Translations under genes and position numbers: made by a program
Assembly (NCBI GenBank): GCA_029266525.1
Contig: JAQSWQ010000008.1
Location: 1-64,000 of the forward strand
Origin: Microvirga sp.
Lineage (GTDB): Bacteria; Pseudomonadota; Alphaproteobacteria; Rhizobiales; Beijerinckiaceae
Direction: 5' to 3'
Length of the DNA: 64,000 nt
In this document: piece after piece, positions 50,158 through 59,781 of the stretch
How the letters are laid out: every line of letters starts with the position of its first letter
Position numbering within the stretch: the first letter of the stretch is position 1
The notes under the pieces: generated by a model
Told to the model about the DNA's origin: nothing
Seen by the model: the letters and a program-made list of their open reading frames with translations, nothing else
Database searches by the model: none

Positions 50158-51636
50158 TCACTCCGCCGCGAGCGGCTTTTCGCGCCGGCCGGCAATGCGG
50201 GTCGCCCGGCTGTCGCCGTGCGCGACTTCGGTCAGCGCCTTGAAGAGCAGGTTACGCGCCACTAGCCCGCGATAGGCGGCGGAGGCCCGCTGGTCCGAGA
50301 GGGGCGTGAAATCGCGCCCGAGGGCCGCGAGGGCGGGCTCCCAGCTCGCCGGATCTTCGAGCGAAGCACCGGTAAGCGCGGCCTCGGCTTTGCCTGCGCG
50401 TTTCGGCACGCCCGCCATGCCGCCATAGGCAAGACGCGCCCCGAGGACACGCCTTCGGTCCAGGGTAAGCTGGAACGCCCCCATCACGGCTGAGATGTCC
50501 TCGTCGAAGCGCTTCGAGACCTTGAAGCAGCGGAAGGCCTCACCAAGCTGCGGCTTCCGGACCACGACCCGCCTGACGAATTCGCCCGGCTCGCGGTCCT
50601 GCTTGCGATAGGCGAGAAAGAAATCGTCCAGCGAGATGGTACGGATGCGCTCGCCTTTGCGGAGCTCGAGTTCCGCGCCCAGTGCCATGAGGGCGGGCGC
50701 GAGATCGCCGATCGGAGAGCCGTTCGCGATGTTGCCGCCGACCGTGCCGGCCGCGCGGATTTGCGCGCCGCCGAAACGGCGCATCAACTCGCCGAGATCG
50801 GGGGCGGTGGCCGAAAGCGCCGCGTAGGCGCGAGACAGCGGGACGGCGGCGCCGAAGGCGATTGCATCCGCTCCTTCCTCAACGAGGTCGAGCCCGCGAA
50901 CGCGGCCAAGCCAGATCACCTTGTCCAGCTCGGCAAGCGCCTTTGTCACCCATAAGCCGACATCGGTGCAACCCGCGACGAGCGTGGCGTCTGGATGTTC
51001 GTCATAGAGGGCGGCAAGCGAGCCCTCGCGCGCGGGCGCGGCGAAGAATCGAGCATCGCTGCCGATGAACAGGTCGGCTTGGTCCGCAAGCGCGGAAACA
51101 GCCTCTGTCCCTTCGGTGCGTCTTTCCGCAAACGCATCGCGGGGCGCTTCTGCGCAAGCCTCCAGCGCAGCGTCGACGATCGGGCGATAACCTGTGCAGC
51201 GGCAGAGATTACCCGCGAGCGCGTCCTTCACGGCCTCGCGGCTCACCGGCCGCTCTGCCGTCTGATAGAGCGCGAAGAGGCTCATCACGATGCCGGGCGT
51301 GCAGAAGCCGCATTGCGACCCGTGATGCGCTACCATCGCCCGCTGGACCGGGTGGAGACCATCGGAGCCGGCGAGATCCTCGACCGTGATCAGTTCGGCG
51401 CCGTCGATCTGGCCGAGAAGATGGATACAGGCGTTGACCGACTCATAAGCTAGCCGGTCCTCCCGCAAGCGCCCGAGCACCACCGTGCAGGCGCCGCAGT
51501 CGCCTTCGGCGCAGCCTTCCTTCGTGCCCAGGCTGCGCTCTCGAAGGCGAAGATAGTCCAGCGCGGTGGCGCGCGGGTGGAAATCGAACAGCTCGACCAC
51601 CCGGCCGTGACGCAGGAAGCGGATCGATTGCCTCAC
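50158..51636 (-). CDS. xdhA: Xanthine dehydrogenase, FeS/FAD subunit
   Basis: About 492 residues. The first 2Fe-2S set is C42, C47, C50, C70 (E-G-C-A-E-G-D-C-G-A-C), and the second is C109, C112, C145, C147 (Q-C-G-F-C and C-R-C-T-G-Y). The FAD domain contains A-G-T-V-G-G-N-I-A-N-G-S-P-I-G-D. It passes electrons from the molybdenum site to NAD. GTG 51636 is chosen at the family start; ATG 51675 upstream is an alternative. Confidence 0.95.
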   Translation of the reverse strand: MRQSIRFLRHGRVVELFDFHPRATALDYLRLRERSLGTKEGCAEGDCGACTVVLGRLREDRLAYESVNACIHLLGQIDGAELITVEDLAGSDGLHPVQRAMVAHHGSQCGFCTPGIVMSLFALYQTAERPVSREAVKDALAGNLCRCTGYRPIVDAALEACAEAPRDAFAERRTEGTEAVSALADQADLFIGSDARFFAAPAREGSLAALYDEHPDATLVAGCTDVGLWVTKALAELDKVIWLGRVRGLDLVEEGADAIAFGAAVPLSRAYAALSATAPDLGELMRRFGGAQIRAAGTVGGNIANGSPIGDLAPALMALGAELELRKGERIRTISLDDFFLAYRKQDREPGEFVRRVVVRKPQLGEAFRCFKVSKRFDEDISAVMGAFQLTLDRRRVLGARLAYGGMAGVPKRAGKAEAALTGASLEDPASWEPALAALGRDFTPLSDQRASAAYRGLVARNLLFKALTEVAHGDSRATRIAGRREKPLAAE

Positions 51637-51722
51637 CCGTGCTCGTCCTACCAGCCGGCCGTCGGCGGGCCGCACAGGATGGCCGAGGCTCGCCTCATAG
51701 CCAAGGCCGGCCGAGCCGCGGC

Positions 51723-52625
51723 TTAAGCCGGGCGGGCGCCCGCCGCCAGGAAAACGTCGACCTCGGCGCGGCTCGGCGCGCCGTCACGCCCGCCGAAGCG
51801 CGTGCATTTGAGCGCCGCCGCGGCAGAGGCGAAGCGGATCGCCGCGCGCTCGCCCCTGCCTTCCGCCAGCGCGAGCGCGAAGGCTCCGTGCCATGTGTCC
51901 CCCGCGCCGAGGGTATCCACAGCCTCGACCGTAAAGGCGGGCTCATGCGCCACAATGTCGCCGTCGCGGAAGAACACGCCGCCCGCGCCGGTGGTCACCG
52001 CGAACCAGGCTGCGGAGCGCGACAGCGATTCGAGCCCGGCGCGGCAATCGTCCGAGCCGGTGAGATCGCGAAGCCCCTGGGCCGAGAAGGCCACATGGGT
52101 CGCAAGCTCCAACACCTCGGGGTGCTCGCGTGGCGCTCGGTCGCCGTCGAGCACCGCCGGTACGCCGGTCTCGCGGGCGAGGCGGAAGAAATGCGCCGAG
52201 CCTGCCTGCCAGCGCGTGTCCCCGAGAACTGCGCCCACGTCCGCCGGCAGGCTCCTCGGCAGGGCGGCGGTCGAGCCGGGGAGTTCCGGATCGGAATATG
52301 AGATGACGACCCGCTCGCCGGCGCGATCGACCAGGATCGCGGAAAGTGGCGATTTCCTGCCGGCGATCCGCCGAACGCCTGCGCAGTCCACGCCCTCCCG
52401 CTCGAGCCCCGCTATGATCTCGTCTCCAGGCCGATCCTCCCCGAGCGCTCCGAAGAAGCCGACCTTGCCCCCGAGTCGGGCAATCGCGACCGCCGCATTC
52501 GCGGCGGTGCCCCCGGTCGTCACGGCGAGATCATGCGCGCGGTACTTCTCGGCCCTTTGCGGCATCGCCTCGACCGCGAAGACCTGGTCGAGCGTGGCGA
52601 TTCCGACGCACAGGATGCGCGCCAC
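51723..52625 (-). CDS. PfkB family sugar kinase, YihV (sulfofructose kinase)-like
   Basis: The protein has 300 residues. The ribokinase-fold ends are T-T-G-G-T-A-A-N-A-A-V-A-I-A-R-L-G and D-T-L-G-A-G-D243-T-W-H-G, with the last Asp the catalytic base. From memory several stretches resemble E. coli YihV: D-T-R-W near V-L-D-G-D, A-A-F/A-F-S followed by L-x-x-L-T-G, and A-L-K-C-T-R-x-G-G-R. No other sulfoquinovose genes are nearby, so the substrate is open. It lies 3 bases after gloA. Confidence 0.85.
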   Translation of the reverse strand: MARILCVGIATLDQVFAVEAMPQRAEKYRAHDLAVTTGGTAANAAVAIARLGGKVGFFGALGEDRPGDEIIAGLEREGVDCAGVRRIAGRKSPLSAILVDRAGERVVISYSDPELPGSTAALPRSLPADVGAVLGDTRWQAGSAHFFRLARETGVPAVLDGDRAPREHPEVLELATHVAFSAQGLRDLTGSDDCRAGLESLSRSAAWFAVTTGAGGVFFRDGDIVAHEPAFTVEAVDTLGAGDTWHGAFALALAEGRGERAAIRFASAAAALKCTRFGGRDGAPSRAEVDVFLAAGARPA

Positions 52626-52628
52626 TCC

Positions 52629-53069
52629 TTACCACACGCCCGTGTTGGGCATCGAGGCCCAGGGCTCCTGCGGAGGTTTGGCCTCGCCGCGCTGAAGGAG
52701 CTCGATCGAGATGTTGTCGGGAGAGCGGATGAAGGCCATGTAGCCGTCGCGGGGCGGGCGGTTGATGGTCACACCTGCCTCCATCAGCTTCCGGCAGGTC
52801 TCATAGACGTCGTCCACACGGTAGGCGAGGTGGCCGAAGTTGCGCCCGCCCTGATATTCGTGCTCATCCCAATTGTAGGTGAGCTCGACGAGGGGCGCCC
52901 TGGTCTCGCGGGCGCGCTCGAGGTCGTCGCGCGCGGCGAGGAAGACCAAGGTGAAGCGGCCCTTCTCGTTCTCCACCCGGCGCGTTTCGATCAGGCCGAG
53001 CTTGTTGCAGTAGAAATCGAGCGACTGGTCGAGGTCGGCGACCCGAACCATCGTGTGCAGGTATTCCAT
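52629..53069 (-). CDS. gloA: Lactoylglutathione lyase (glyoxalase I)
   Basis: This 146-residue VOC-fold enzyme has metal ligands H5, E62, H80 and E123 matching those of E. coli GloA (H5, E56, H74, E122). V-E-L-T-Y-N-W is diagnostic. It converts the methylglyoxal-glutathione hemithioacetal to S-lactoylglutathione, probably with nickel. It is the first gene of the long leftward run and is divergent from the CDF gene across 72 bases. Confidence 0.93.
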   Translation of the reverse strand: MEYLHTMVRVADLDQSLDFYCNKLGLIETRRVENEKGRFTLVFLAARDDLERARETRAPLVELTYNWDEHEYQGGRNFGHLAYRVDDVYETCRKLMEAGVTINRPPRDGYMAFIRSPDNISIELLQRGEAKPPQEPWASMPNTGVW

Positions 53070-53141
53070 GCCGCGTCTCCGTGATGAGAAGGCGTCCTAC
53101 ATCGGCGAAACCACGGCGCCTGAAAAGGGCTGGCTTCGCTC

Positions 53142-54557
53142 ATGACGGACCCCGGCCGCCCCGCCGCAGGGCCCGACCCGCGCCGGGCCGAGCGGCGCAA
53201 GGAGCGCGCCGCGATCTGGTCGATCGCGGCGAGCGTTGCCATCACGCTCGGCAAGGGCATCGCAGGCTTCGCGACGGGCTCGCTCGCGCTCATCTCGGAC
53301 GCCGCGCACAGCCTGCTCGACGTCGCCGCAACCACCATGACCTGGCTCGCGATCCGGGCCGCCCACAAACCGGCGGACGAGGAGCACCATTACGGGCACG
53401 GCAAGTACGAGTCGCTCGCGGCCCTGATCGAGACGGCTTTCCTGTTCGTGCTCTCCGGTGCCGTCGCCTTCGAAGGGTTGAGGCGGCTGTGGGCCGGAGA
53501 GAGCGATGTGGTGTTCAGTTGGGCTGCCGTCGCAGTCCTCGGCTTCGCGATCGTCCTCGATTCCTGGCGCTGGTGGTCGCTGAAGCGCGTCGCGCGCGAG
53601 ACCGGGAGCGAGGCCCTCGAGGCCGATGCGCTCCATTTTTCCGCCGACCTGATCAACTCGGTCCTCGTGCTGATCGCATTTGGCGCAGCCGCCCGGGGAT
53701 ACCCTCAGATCGACGCTCTGGTGGCCGTGGGCGTCGCGATGTTCATAGCGGTCGCGGGCTTTCGCCTGGCGCAGCGCACCCTTGCAGCGCTCCTCGACAC
53801 GGCGCCGAAGGGCCTGGCCGAGCAAGTGCGAAACCGCGCCGAGGGTGTCTCGGGCGTCGCCTCGGTCGAGCGGGTGCGCGTGCGGCCGGCGGGCGGGCGG
53901 GCGATCGGAGAGGTTCTGGTCAATGTCTCGCGCACCCTGCCCCTCGAGCGGGTTGCCGCGATCAAGCAGAACGTTGCCGATGCGATCGCGCGGGACCTGC
54001 CCGATGCCGAGCTCACCATCACCGCCGATCCGGTGCAGCTCGATGACGAGACGATCATGGAGCGCGTGATGCTCACCGCGGCGCGGCTGCGCGTGCCGGT
54101 CCATCACATCACGGTGCAAAATCTCGAGGGCCGGATGGCCGTGAGCTTCGATGTCGAGGTCGACGGTTCTCTCAGCCTCGGCCAGGCGCACGAGATCGCG
54201 GATCGCATCGAGACCGCCATCCAGGAGGAGCTGGGGCCGCAGGTCGAGGTGGAGAGTCATATCGAGCCGCTCGCCGTCGGGCATCTCGAAGGGCGCGAGG
54301 CCGACGCCGCCACGGTGGCGCGGATCGCCTCGACGCTTGCCGCCAACACGGCCGAGGGGCCGATCCGCGAGGTGCACAATGTGCGCGTCCGCGAGACCCC
54401 GGCAGGCCTCGTCGTCAACTATCACTGCCGCGTGGATCCGGGCCTCAACGTCGCGGCCGTCCACGAGCTCGTCGACGATCTCGAGCGGCGGGTGCGGCTC
54501 GACCACGCCGAGATCCTGCGTGTGGTCGGTCACGCGGAGCCGCTCGGCAGCGCTTGA
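53142..54557 (+). CDS. Cation diffusion facilitator transporter with extended C-terminus
   Basis: The protein has 471 residues against about 300 for usual CDF proteins. The membrane part (about 25-215, six segments) has the metal-site motifs A-L-I-S-D-A-A-H-S-L-L-D and A-D-A-L-H-F-S-A-D, plus a cytoplasmic H-H-Y-G-H-G-K. The C-terminal half contains about three successive zinc-transporter dimerisation-like modules (roughly 225-300, 303-380, 385-468). It exports Zn, Fe, Co, Ni or Mn by proton exchange. The metal is not determined. Confidence 0.9.
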   Translation: MTDPGRPAAGPDPRRAERRKERAAIWSIAASVAITLGKGIAGFATGSLALISDAAHSLLDVAATTMTWLAIRAAHKPADEEHHYGHGKYESLAALIETAFLFVLSGAVAFEGLRRLWAGESDVVFSWAAVAVLGFAIVLDSWRWWSLKRVARETGSEALEADALHFSADLINSVLVLIAFGAAARGYPQIDALVAVGVAMFIAVAGFRLAQRTLAALLDTAPKGLAEQVRNRAEGVSGVASVERVRVRPAGGRAIGEVLVNVSRTLPLERVAAIKQNVADAIARDLPDAELTITADPVQLDDETIMERVMLTAARLRVPVHHITVQNLEGRMAVSFDVEVDGSLSLGQAHEIADRIETAIQEELGPQVEVESHIEPLAVGHLEGREADAATVARIASTLAANTAEGPIREVHNVRVRETPAGLVVNYHCRVDPGLNVAAVHELVDDLERRVRLDHAEILRVVGHAEPLGSA

Positions 54558-54625
54558 GCAGCATCGTTGCCGTCACGTCGTCGCCCGGCCATAAGGCGGC
54601 CCCAATCCGTCCGGAAGCGAGCCGC

Positions 54626-57265
54626 ATGCGCACCGACCTCCCCCAGATCGTCCGCCTCGAAGATTATCGGCCGAGCGACTTCCTGATCGATCGGGTCCAT
54701 CTCGACATCCGGCTCCACCCGACTGAGACGCGCGTCACCGCACAGCTCGCGATGCGCCCGAACCCGCACGGCGCAGCCGGGTCGCCGCTCGCGCTTGACG
54801 GAGACGAACTTCAGCTCGTCGCGCTCGCGCTCGACGGCCGCTCGCTCTCACCTGCGGACTATGCGGCGAGCCCGCAATCGCTCACGCTTCCGGACCCTCC
54901 GCGACGGCCGTTCACGCTGACCATCGAGACGCAGGCGAATCCCTCGGCCAACAGCAAGCTGATGGGGCTCTATCGCTCGGGCGGCGTCTACTGCACGCAG
55001 TGCGAGGCGGAAGGCTTCCGTCGCATCACGTATTTCCTCGACCGGCCGGACGTGCTCGCCATCTACACGACCCGCATCGAGGGCGATCGCGACAGCGAGC
55101 CGGTGCTTCTCGGAAACGGCAATCCCGTCGAGCGTGGGGAAGTCGCCGGCACCAACCGCCATTTCGCGGTCTGGCACGATCCCTTCCCGAAGCCGGCCTA
55201 TCTCTTCGCGGTGGTCGGTGGAAAGCTCGGCAAGGTCTCGAAGCGCTTCACCACGATGGGCGGGCATGACGTCGAGATCGGCATCTATGTCGAGCCCGGC
55301 AAGGAGGCCCGCGCCGATTACGCCCTTGATGCGCTCGAGCGGTCGATGCGCTGGGACGAAGAGGCGTTCGGACGGGAATACGACCTCAAGGTCTTCAACG
55401 TCGTCGCGGTTTCCGACTTCAACATGGGCGCGATGGAGAACAAGGGCCTCAACATCTTCAACGACAAATACGTGCTCGCCTCTCCCGAGACCGCGACCGA
55501 CGCCGACTATGCGGCCATCGAAGCGATCATCGCGCATGAGTACTTCCACAATTGGAGCGGCAACCGCGTCACCTGCCGCGACTGGTTCCAATTGTGCCTC
55601 AAGGAGGGGCTGACGGTCTTTCGCGACCAGGAATTTTCGTCCGACATGCGCTCGCGGCCCGTGCACCGCATCTCGGAGGTGAAGACACTGCGCGCGCGCC
55701 AGTTCTCGGAGGATGCAGGGCCTCTCGCCCATGCCGTGCGCCCGCGGCAGTACCGCGAGATCAACAACTTCTACACCGCGACCGTCTACGAGAAGGGCGC
55801 TGAGATCGTGCGCATGCTGAAGACACTGATCGGCGAGGCCGATTTCCGGCGCGGCATGGATCTGTATTTCGAGCGCAACGACGGCAAGGCAGCGACCGTC
55901 GAGGATTTCCTGCAGGCCTTCGCTGACGTGACCGGCAAGGATCTCTCGCATTTCGCGAAGTGGTACGAGCAGGCCGGCACCCCACGCGTCGCGGCGAGCG
56001 GTCACTACGACGCGGCGAGCCAGACCTATCGGCTCGACCTCGCACAGGCGACACCCTCAACGCCGGGTCAGGCGCTCAAGGAGCCGATGGTGATCCCGGT
56101 CATGATCGGCCTCGTCGCGCTCGACGGCACGGCGATGGAGCCGCGCTGCAACCAGGTGAATGCGGATGGCGCCTTCGTGCTCGACCAAGCGGCGGACAGC
56201 CTTATCTTCCACGACGTGCCGACGCAGCCGGTACCGTCGCTGCTCCGGGGCTTCTCGGCGCCGGTGAGGCTTTCGCTCGCTCTCACCGACGACGAGCTCC
56301 TGGGGCTCCTGCGCCACGATAGCGACGCCTTTAACCGTTGGCAGGCGGCGCAGACCGTTGCCCTGCGCTTTCTTGTGCGCGGCGCGTCCGGTGGTGTATC
56401 GCCGGAGGGTGCGGCACTCACCCTCGCCCAGGCCCTCCGTGGCTTTCTCGACCGCGACGCACACGGCGACCCGGCCTTCGCTTCTCTCGTTCTGACGCTG
56501 CCGAGCGAAGCGGAGGTCGCGCAGGAAATCGCGACCGATGTCGATCCTGCAGCGGTCTTCGCGACACGCGAAGCCGCCCGGGCCGCGATCGGCCGCGAAC
56601 TCGCACCGAAACTCGACGGGCTTCTGTCCGCGTTGCGAGACGGGCGGCCGTACTCGCCCGATGCGGCGAGCGCCGGACGACGCGCTTTGAGGCAGGCGGC
56701 GCTCAATCTTCTCGCCGCCGCGGAGCCCGAGCGCGGGCTCGATCTTGCCGAGCAGGAGTATCGCGGCGCCGACAACATGACCGTGCGCCTCGGCGCGCTC
56801 GCGCTCGCGGCATCGCTGCCGCCGAGCGGACGCAGAGAGGCCCTGTTCGAGGATTTCCGCGCACGCTATCGCGACGAGCCGCTCATTCTGGACAAGTGGT
56901 TCGCGGTCCAGGCGACAATCCCCGAGGGCGGCACGCTCGGGCGCGTCACGGCGCTGAGGGGCGATCCGGCCTTCTCGATGTCGAACCCGAACCGCGTGCG
57001 CGCACTGATCGGCGCCTTCGCCATGGCAAACGCAACGCAATTCCACCGCTCGGACGGCGCCGGCTATGATTTCGTGGCCGACGCCGTGCTCGAGCTCGAT
57101 GCCGCAAACCCGCAGGTCGCGGCGCGCCTTCTCACCGCCTTCGGCACCTGGAAAACCATGGAGGGCGGCCGGCGTGCCAAGGCGGAAAGCGCACTCCGGC
57201 GCATCGCGGCCGCCCCCTCGCTCTCGCCCGACGTTGGCGATATCGTGCAGCGCTCGCTCGCCTGA
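54626..57265 (+). CDS. pepN: Aminopeptidase N
   Basis: This 879-residue M1 metallopeptidase has G-A-M-E-N-K-G exopeptidase motif and zinc site H304-E305-x2-H308 with E327 (L-K-E-G); E. coli PepN has H297, E298, H301 and E320, an even offset of 7. It removes N-terminal residues from peptides in the cytoplasm. ATG 54626 is chosen over an upstream frame beginning at 54554, which overlaps the CDF stop. Confidence 0.95.
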   Translation: MRTDLPQIVRLEDYRPSDFLIDRVHLDIRLHPTETRVTAQLAMRPNPHGAAGSPLALDGDELQLVALALDGRSLSPADYAASPQSLTLPDPPRRPFTLTIETQANPSANSKLMGLYRSGGVYCTQCEAEGFRRITYFLDRPDVLAIYTTRIEGDRDSEPVLLGNGNPVERGEVAGTNRHFAVWHDPFPKPAYLFAVVGGKLGKVSKRFTTMGGHDVEIGIYVEPGKEARADYALDALERSMRWDEEAFGREYDLKVFNVVAVSDFNMGAMENKGLNIFNDKYVLASPETATDADYAAIEAIIAHEYFHNWSGNRVTCRDWFQLCLKEGLTVFRDQEFSSDMRSRPVHRISEVKTLRARQFSEDAGPLAHAVRPRQYREINNFYTATVYEKGAEIVRMLKTLIGEADFRRGMDLYFERNDGKAATVEDFLQAFADVTGKDLSHFAKWYEQAGTPRVAASGHYDAASQTYRLDLAQATPSTPGQALKEPMVIPVMIGLVALDGTAMEPRCNQVNADGAFVLDQAADSLIFHDVPTQPVPSLLRGFSAPVRLSLALTDDELLGLLRHDSDAFNRWQAAQTVALRFLVRGASGGVSPEGAALTLAQALRGFLDRDAHGDPAFASLVLTLPSEAEVAQEIATDVDPAAVFATREAARAAIGRELAPKLDGLLSALRDGRPYSPDAASAGRRALRQAALNLLAAAEPERGLDLAEQEYRGADNMTVRLGALALAASLPPSGRREALFEDFRARYRDEPLILDKWFAVQATIPEGGTLGRVTALRGDPAFSMSNPNRVRALIGAFAMANATQFHRSDGAGYDFVADAVLELDAANPQVAARLLTAFGTWKTMEGGRRAKAESALRRIAAAPSLSPDVGDIVQRSLA

Positions 57266-57463
57266 CCTTCCCAATTACCGGACCGTCCGCGCTTCATCTT
57301 GTGGCCCCAGTACTCGAGCAAGCAACATCACGGCAGCCAAAATTTTCGTGCGTGAGTCTGCGCCGCGCTAGACAAATCATCAGCCCGTGATTCTATTGAT
57401 GGTGATTCGGAGGGAAGCGTCGGTCCTCCGCGGGCGAGTTCACAATCCGAAAGGGCATCGCGG

Positions 57464-59770
57464 ATGGCGGGGGCGGACGCCGCTTGCGTACCCGCGCGCG
57501 CGGGTACGATTCTCGGAGTGACGCGAGCGGCGCCGCCAAGCCTTCGGCTCAAGCGGGTCGAGCCCTGGCTCCGGCTCTCGGTCCCGACGCTGCTCGGGGT
57601 ATTCCTCGTCACCCTCGGCGCCTGCGCTTTTTTTCAGATCAAGCAAAGCCGCAAGGACGCGCTCGCCGATGCTATCGCCGATGTCGACGTGGTCGCGACG
57701 CTGGCTGCCTCGCTGCAGGCCGGCGTCGGCGGGGACGGTTTAGCTGCGGATGCGCGGCTCGCGGCGCTTCTGCGCGCCCTGCCGCCTTCGGCCCTGCCGC
57801 GGGAACGGCGAGTCCTCATCGCCAACGAGACCGGTGTCGTTCTCGCCGCATATCCAAGCGATGCGCCATCCAAGCGCACGCTGGACGACCTCCTCGGAGA
57901 CGCCCAGCCCCTGACTGCCTTCGCCGAGCGCGCCGGCGTCATGCGCATCGCACTAGGCGACGGACGCGATGCCTACGCGACCGTCCGCAAGCTTGCCGGA
58001 GCGGCGGGACAGATCGCCGTGGTGCAGCCGGTAGAGAGCGCTCTCGCCGAGTGGCGTAACCGAAGCCTGGGACAGGGCTCGCTTCTTGCCGCGGCGGTGT
58101 TCGTGATCCTCGGTCTCGGCGGGGCGTACTGGCTGCAGGCGAGCCGGGCGCGCGAAGCCGACGAGGTGTGCGAAAAGGTCAAGCGCCGGATCGACTCGGC
58201 GCTGAGCCGCGGGCGATGTGGATTGTGGGATTGGGACATCGCCCGCGGCCGGATTTATTGGTCGGATTCCATGTACGAGATGCTCGGCTACGAGAGGAAG
58301 AACGAGTTCCTTTCGTTCGGCGAGGTCAACATGCTCGTGCATCCCGCCGATGGGGACCTCTACAGCCTTGCCGATCGTCTGGCGTCTTCGAAGGCTTCGC
58401 TCATCGACCACGACTTCCGCATCCATAACGCCGCCGGAAGCTGGGTTTGGCTGCGGGCCCGGGCCGAGCTGATGCGCGATGGCGGCGATTCCGGCCAGCA
58501 CCTCGTCGGTATTTCCGTCGACATCACCGACCAGCGCGCGCTCGCCGAGCACACCGCGAAAGCTGATGCGCGGCTGCGCGATGCAGTCGACGCCATCTCC
58601 GAAGCCTTCGTTCTCTGGGATGCCGAGAACCGCCTCGTGCTCTGCAACTCGAAATTCCAGCGCCTGCATGACCTTCCATCGGAGCTTGTGGTTCCGGGTA
58701 AGGACTATGCCGACGTTATGGAAGGCTCGCGGCAGCCTCCGGCGCGGCGACAGCCGGTGGGAGAGCAGGGGAAGGTCGGAGCCCGCACCTTCGAAGCGCA
58801 GCTTGCGGATGGGCGCTGGCTCCAGATCAACGAGCGCCGCACAAAGGATGGCGGATACGTGTCGGTCGGCACCGACATCACCACGCTGAAGCGGCATGAG
58901 GAGAAGCTCGTCGAGTCGGAACGTGAGCTGACGAAGAACGTCGCCAACCTCAAGAAGTCGCGGCAGACGCTCGAAATGCAAGCGCAGCAGCTCGCCGAGC
59001 TTGCCGAGCGCTATCTCGAGCAGAAGGCGCAGGCCGAAAGCGCCAACCGGGCCAAATCCGAGTTCCTCGCCAATATGAGCCACGAGCTCAGGACGCCGCT
59101 CAACGCGATCCTCGGTTTCGCCGAGGTGATGCAAAGCGGGATGTTCGGGGCGCTCGGCTCGGAAAAATATGGCGAGTACTGCCGCGACATCCGTGCGAGC
59201 GGGCAATACCTCCTCACCGTCATCGACGACATCCTCGACATGTCGCGCATCGAGGCCGGGCGTGTGCGGCTGTCGAAAGGCGACGTGTCGGTCGATAAGG
59301 CGGTGCACAGGGCTCTGAAGCTCGTGCGCGAGCGCGTGCGCTCGAAGGAGCTCGAGTTCAATGTCGAAGGCCTGCCCGACATCACCGTGTCGGCGGACGA
59401 GCGCGCGCTGCAACAGATCCTCGTGAATCTGCTCGACAACGCCGTGAAGTTCACGCCGGAAGGCGGCCGCGTTTCGGTCCGAACGCGCTTGGCCGGCAAC
59501 GCGATCAACATCTACGTCGAGGATGCGGGCATTGGCATCCCCAAGGAGGCGCTCGCCAAGCTTGGGCGGCCGTTCGAGCAGGTCGAGACCGAGCTCTCCA
59601 GGAGCCACAAAGGCTCCGGTCTCGGACTCGCGATCGCAAGGTCGTTATCCGAGCTTCACGGCGGCGGCTTGCGCATTCGGTCTCAGCCCGGGCTCGGCAC
59701 GGTCGTGATGGTGCACCTGCCGCGCCTCTCCGTCGCCGCTGCGCGTGAGCCCGTCGAGACCGTACACTGA
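57464..59770 (+). CDS. PAS-domain sensor histidine kinase, probable PleC-type
   Basis: The protein has 768 residues. A membrane segment at about 40-58 and another at about 205-225 flank a periplasmic domain. Two PAS-like domains follow at about 250-360 and 370-480, a coiled coil (480-530), then M-S-H540-E-L-R-T-P-L-N and an ATPase domain (N-A-V-K-F-T, G-S-G-L-G-L-A). The phosphoacceptor region resembles kinases of the PleC/DivJ/PdhS group controlling DivK. Size and position next to glnE recall rhizobial PleC-like genes. It converges on glnE with a 11-base gap. The start is uncertain, because GTG 57518 is also possible. Confidence 0.88.
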   Translation: MAGADAACVPARAGTILGVTRAAPPSLRLKRVEPWLRLSVPTLLGVFLVTLGACAFFQIKQSRKDALADAIADVDVVATLAASLQAGVGGDGLAADARLAALLRALPPSALPRERRVLIANETGVVLAAYPSDAPSKRTLDDLLGDAQPLTAFAERAGVMRIALGDGRDAYATVRKLAGAAGQIAVVQPVESALAEWRNRSLGQGSLLAAAVFVILGLGGAYWLQASRAREADEVCEKVKRRIDSALSRGRCGLWDWDIARGRIYWSDSMYEMLGYERKNEFLSFGEVNMLVHPADGDLYSLADRLASSKASLIDHDFRIHNAAGSWVWLRARAELMRDGGDSGQHLVGISVDITDQRALAEHTAKADARLRDAVDAISEAFVLWDAENRLVLCNSKFQRLHDLPSELVVPGKDYADVMEGSRQPPARRQPVGEQGKVGARTFEAQLADGRWLQINERRTKDGGYVSVGTDITTLKRHEEKLVESERELTKNVANLKKSRQTLEMQAQQLAELAERYLEQKAQAESANRAKSEFLANMSHELRTPLNAILGFAEVMQSGMFGALGSEKYGEYCRDIRASGQYLLTVIDDILDMSRIEAGRVRLSKGDVSVDKAVHRALKLVRERVRSKELEFNVEGLPDITVSADERALQQILVNLLDNAVKFTPEGGRVSVRTRLAGNAINIYVEDAGIGIPKEALAKLGRPFEQVETELSRSHKGSGLGLAIARSLSELHGGGLRIRSQPGLGTVVMVHLPRLSVAAAREPVETVH

Positions 59771-59781
59771 GTGCCATCTCC

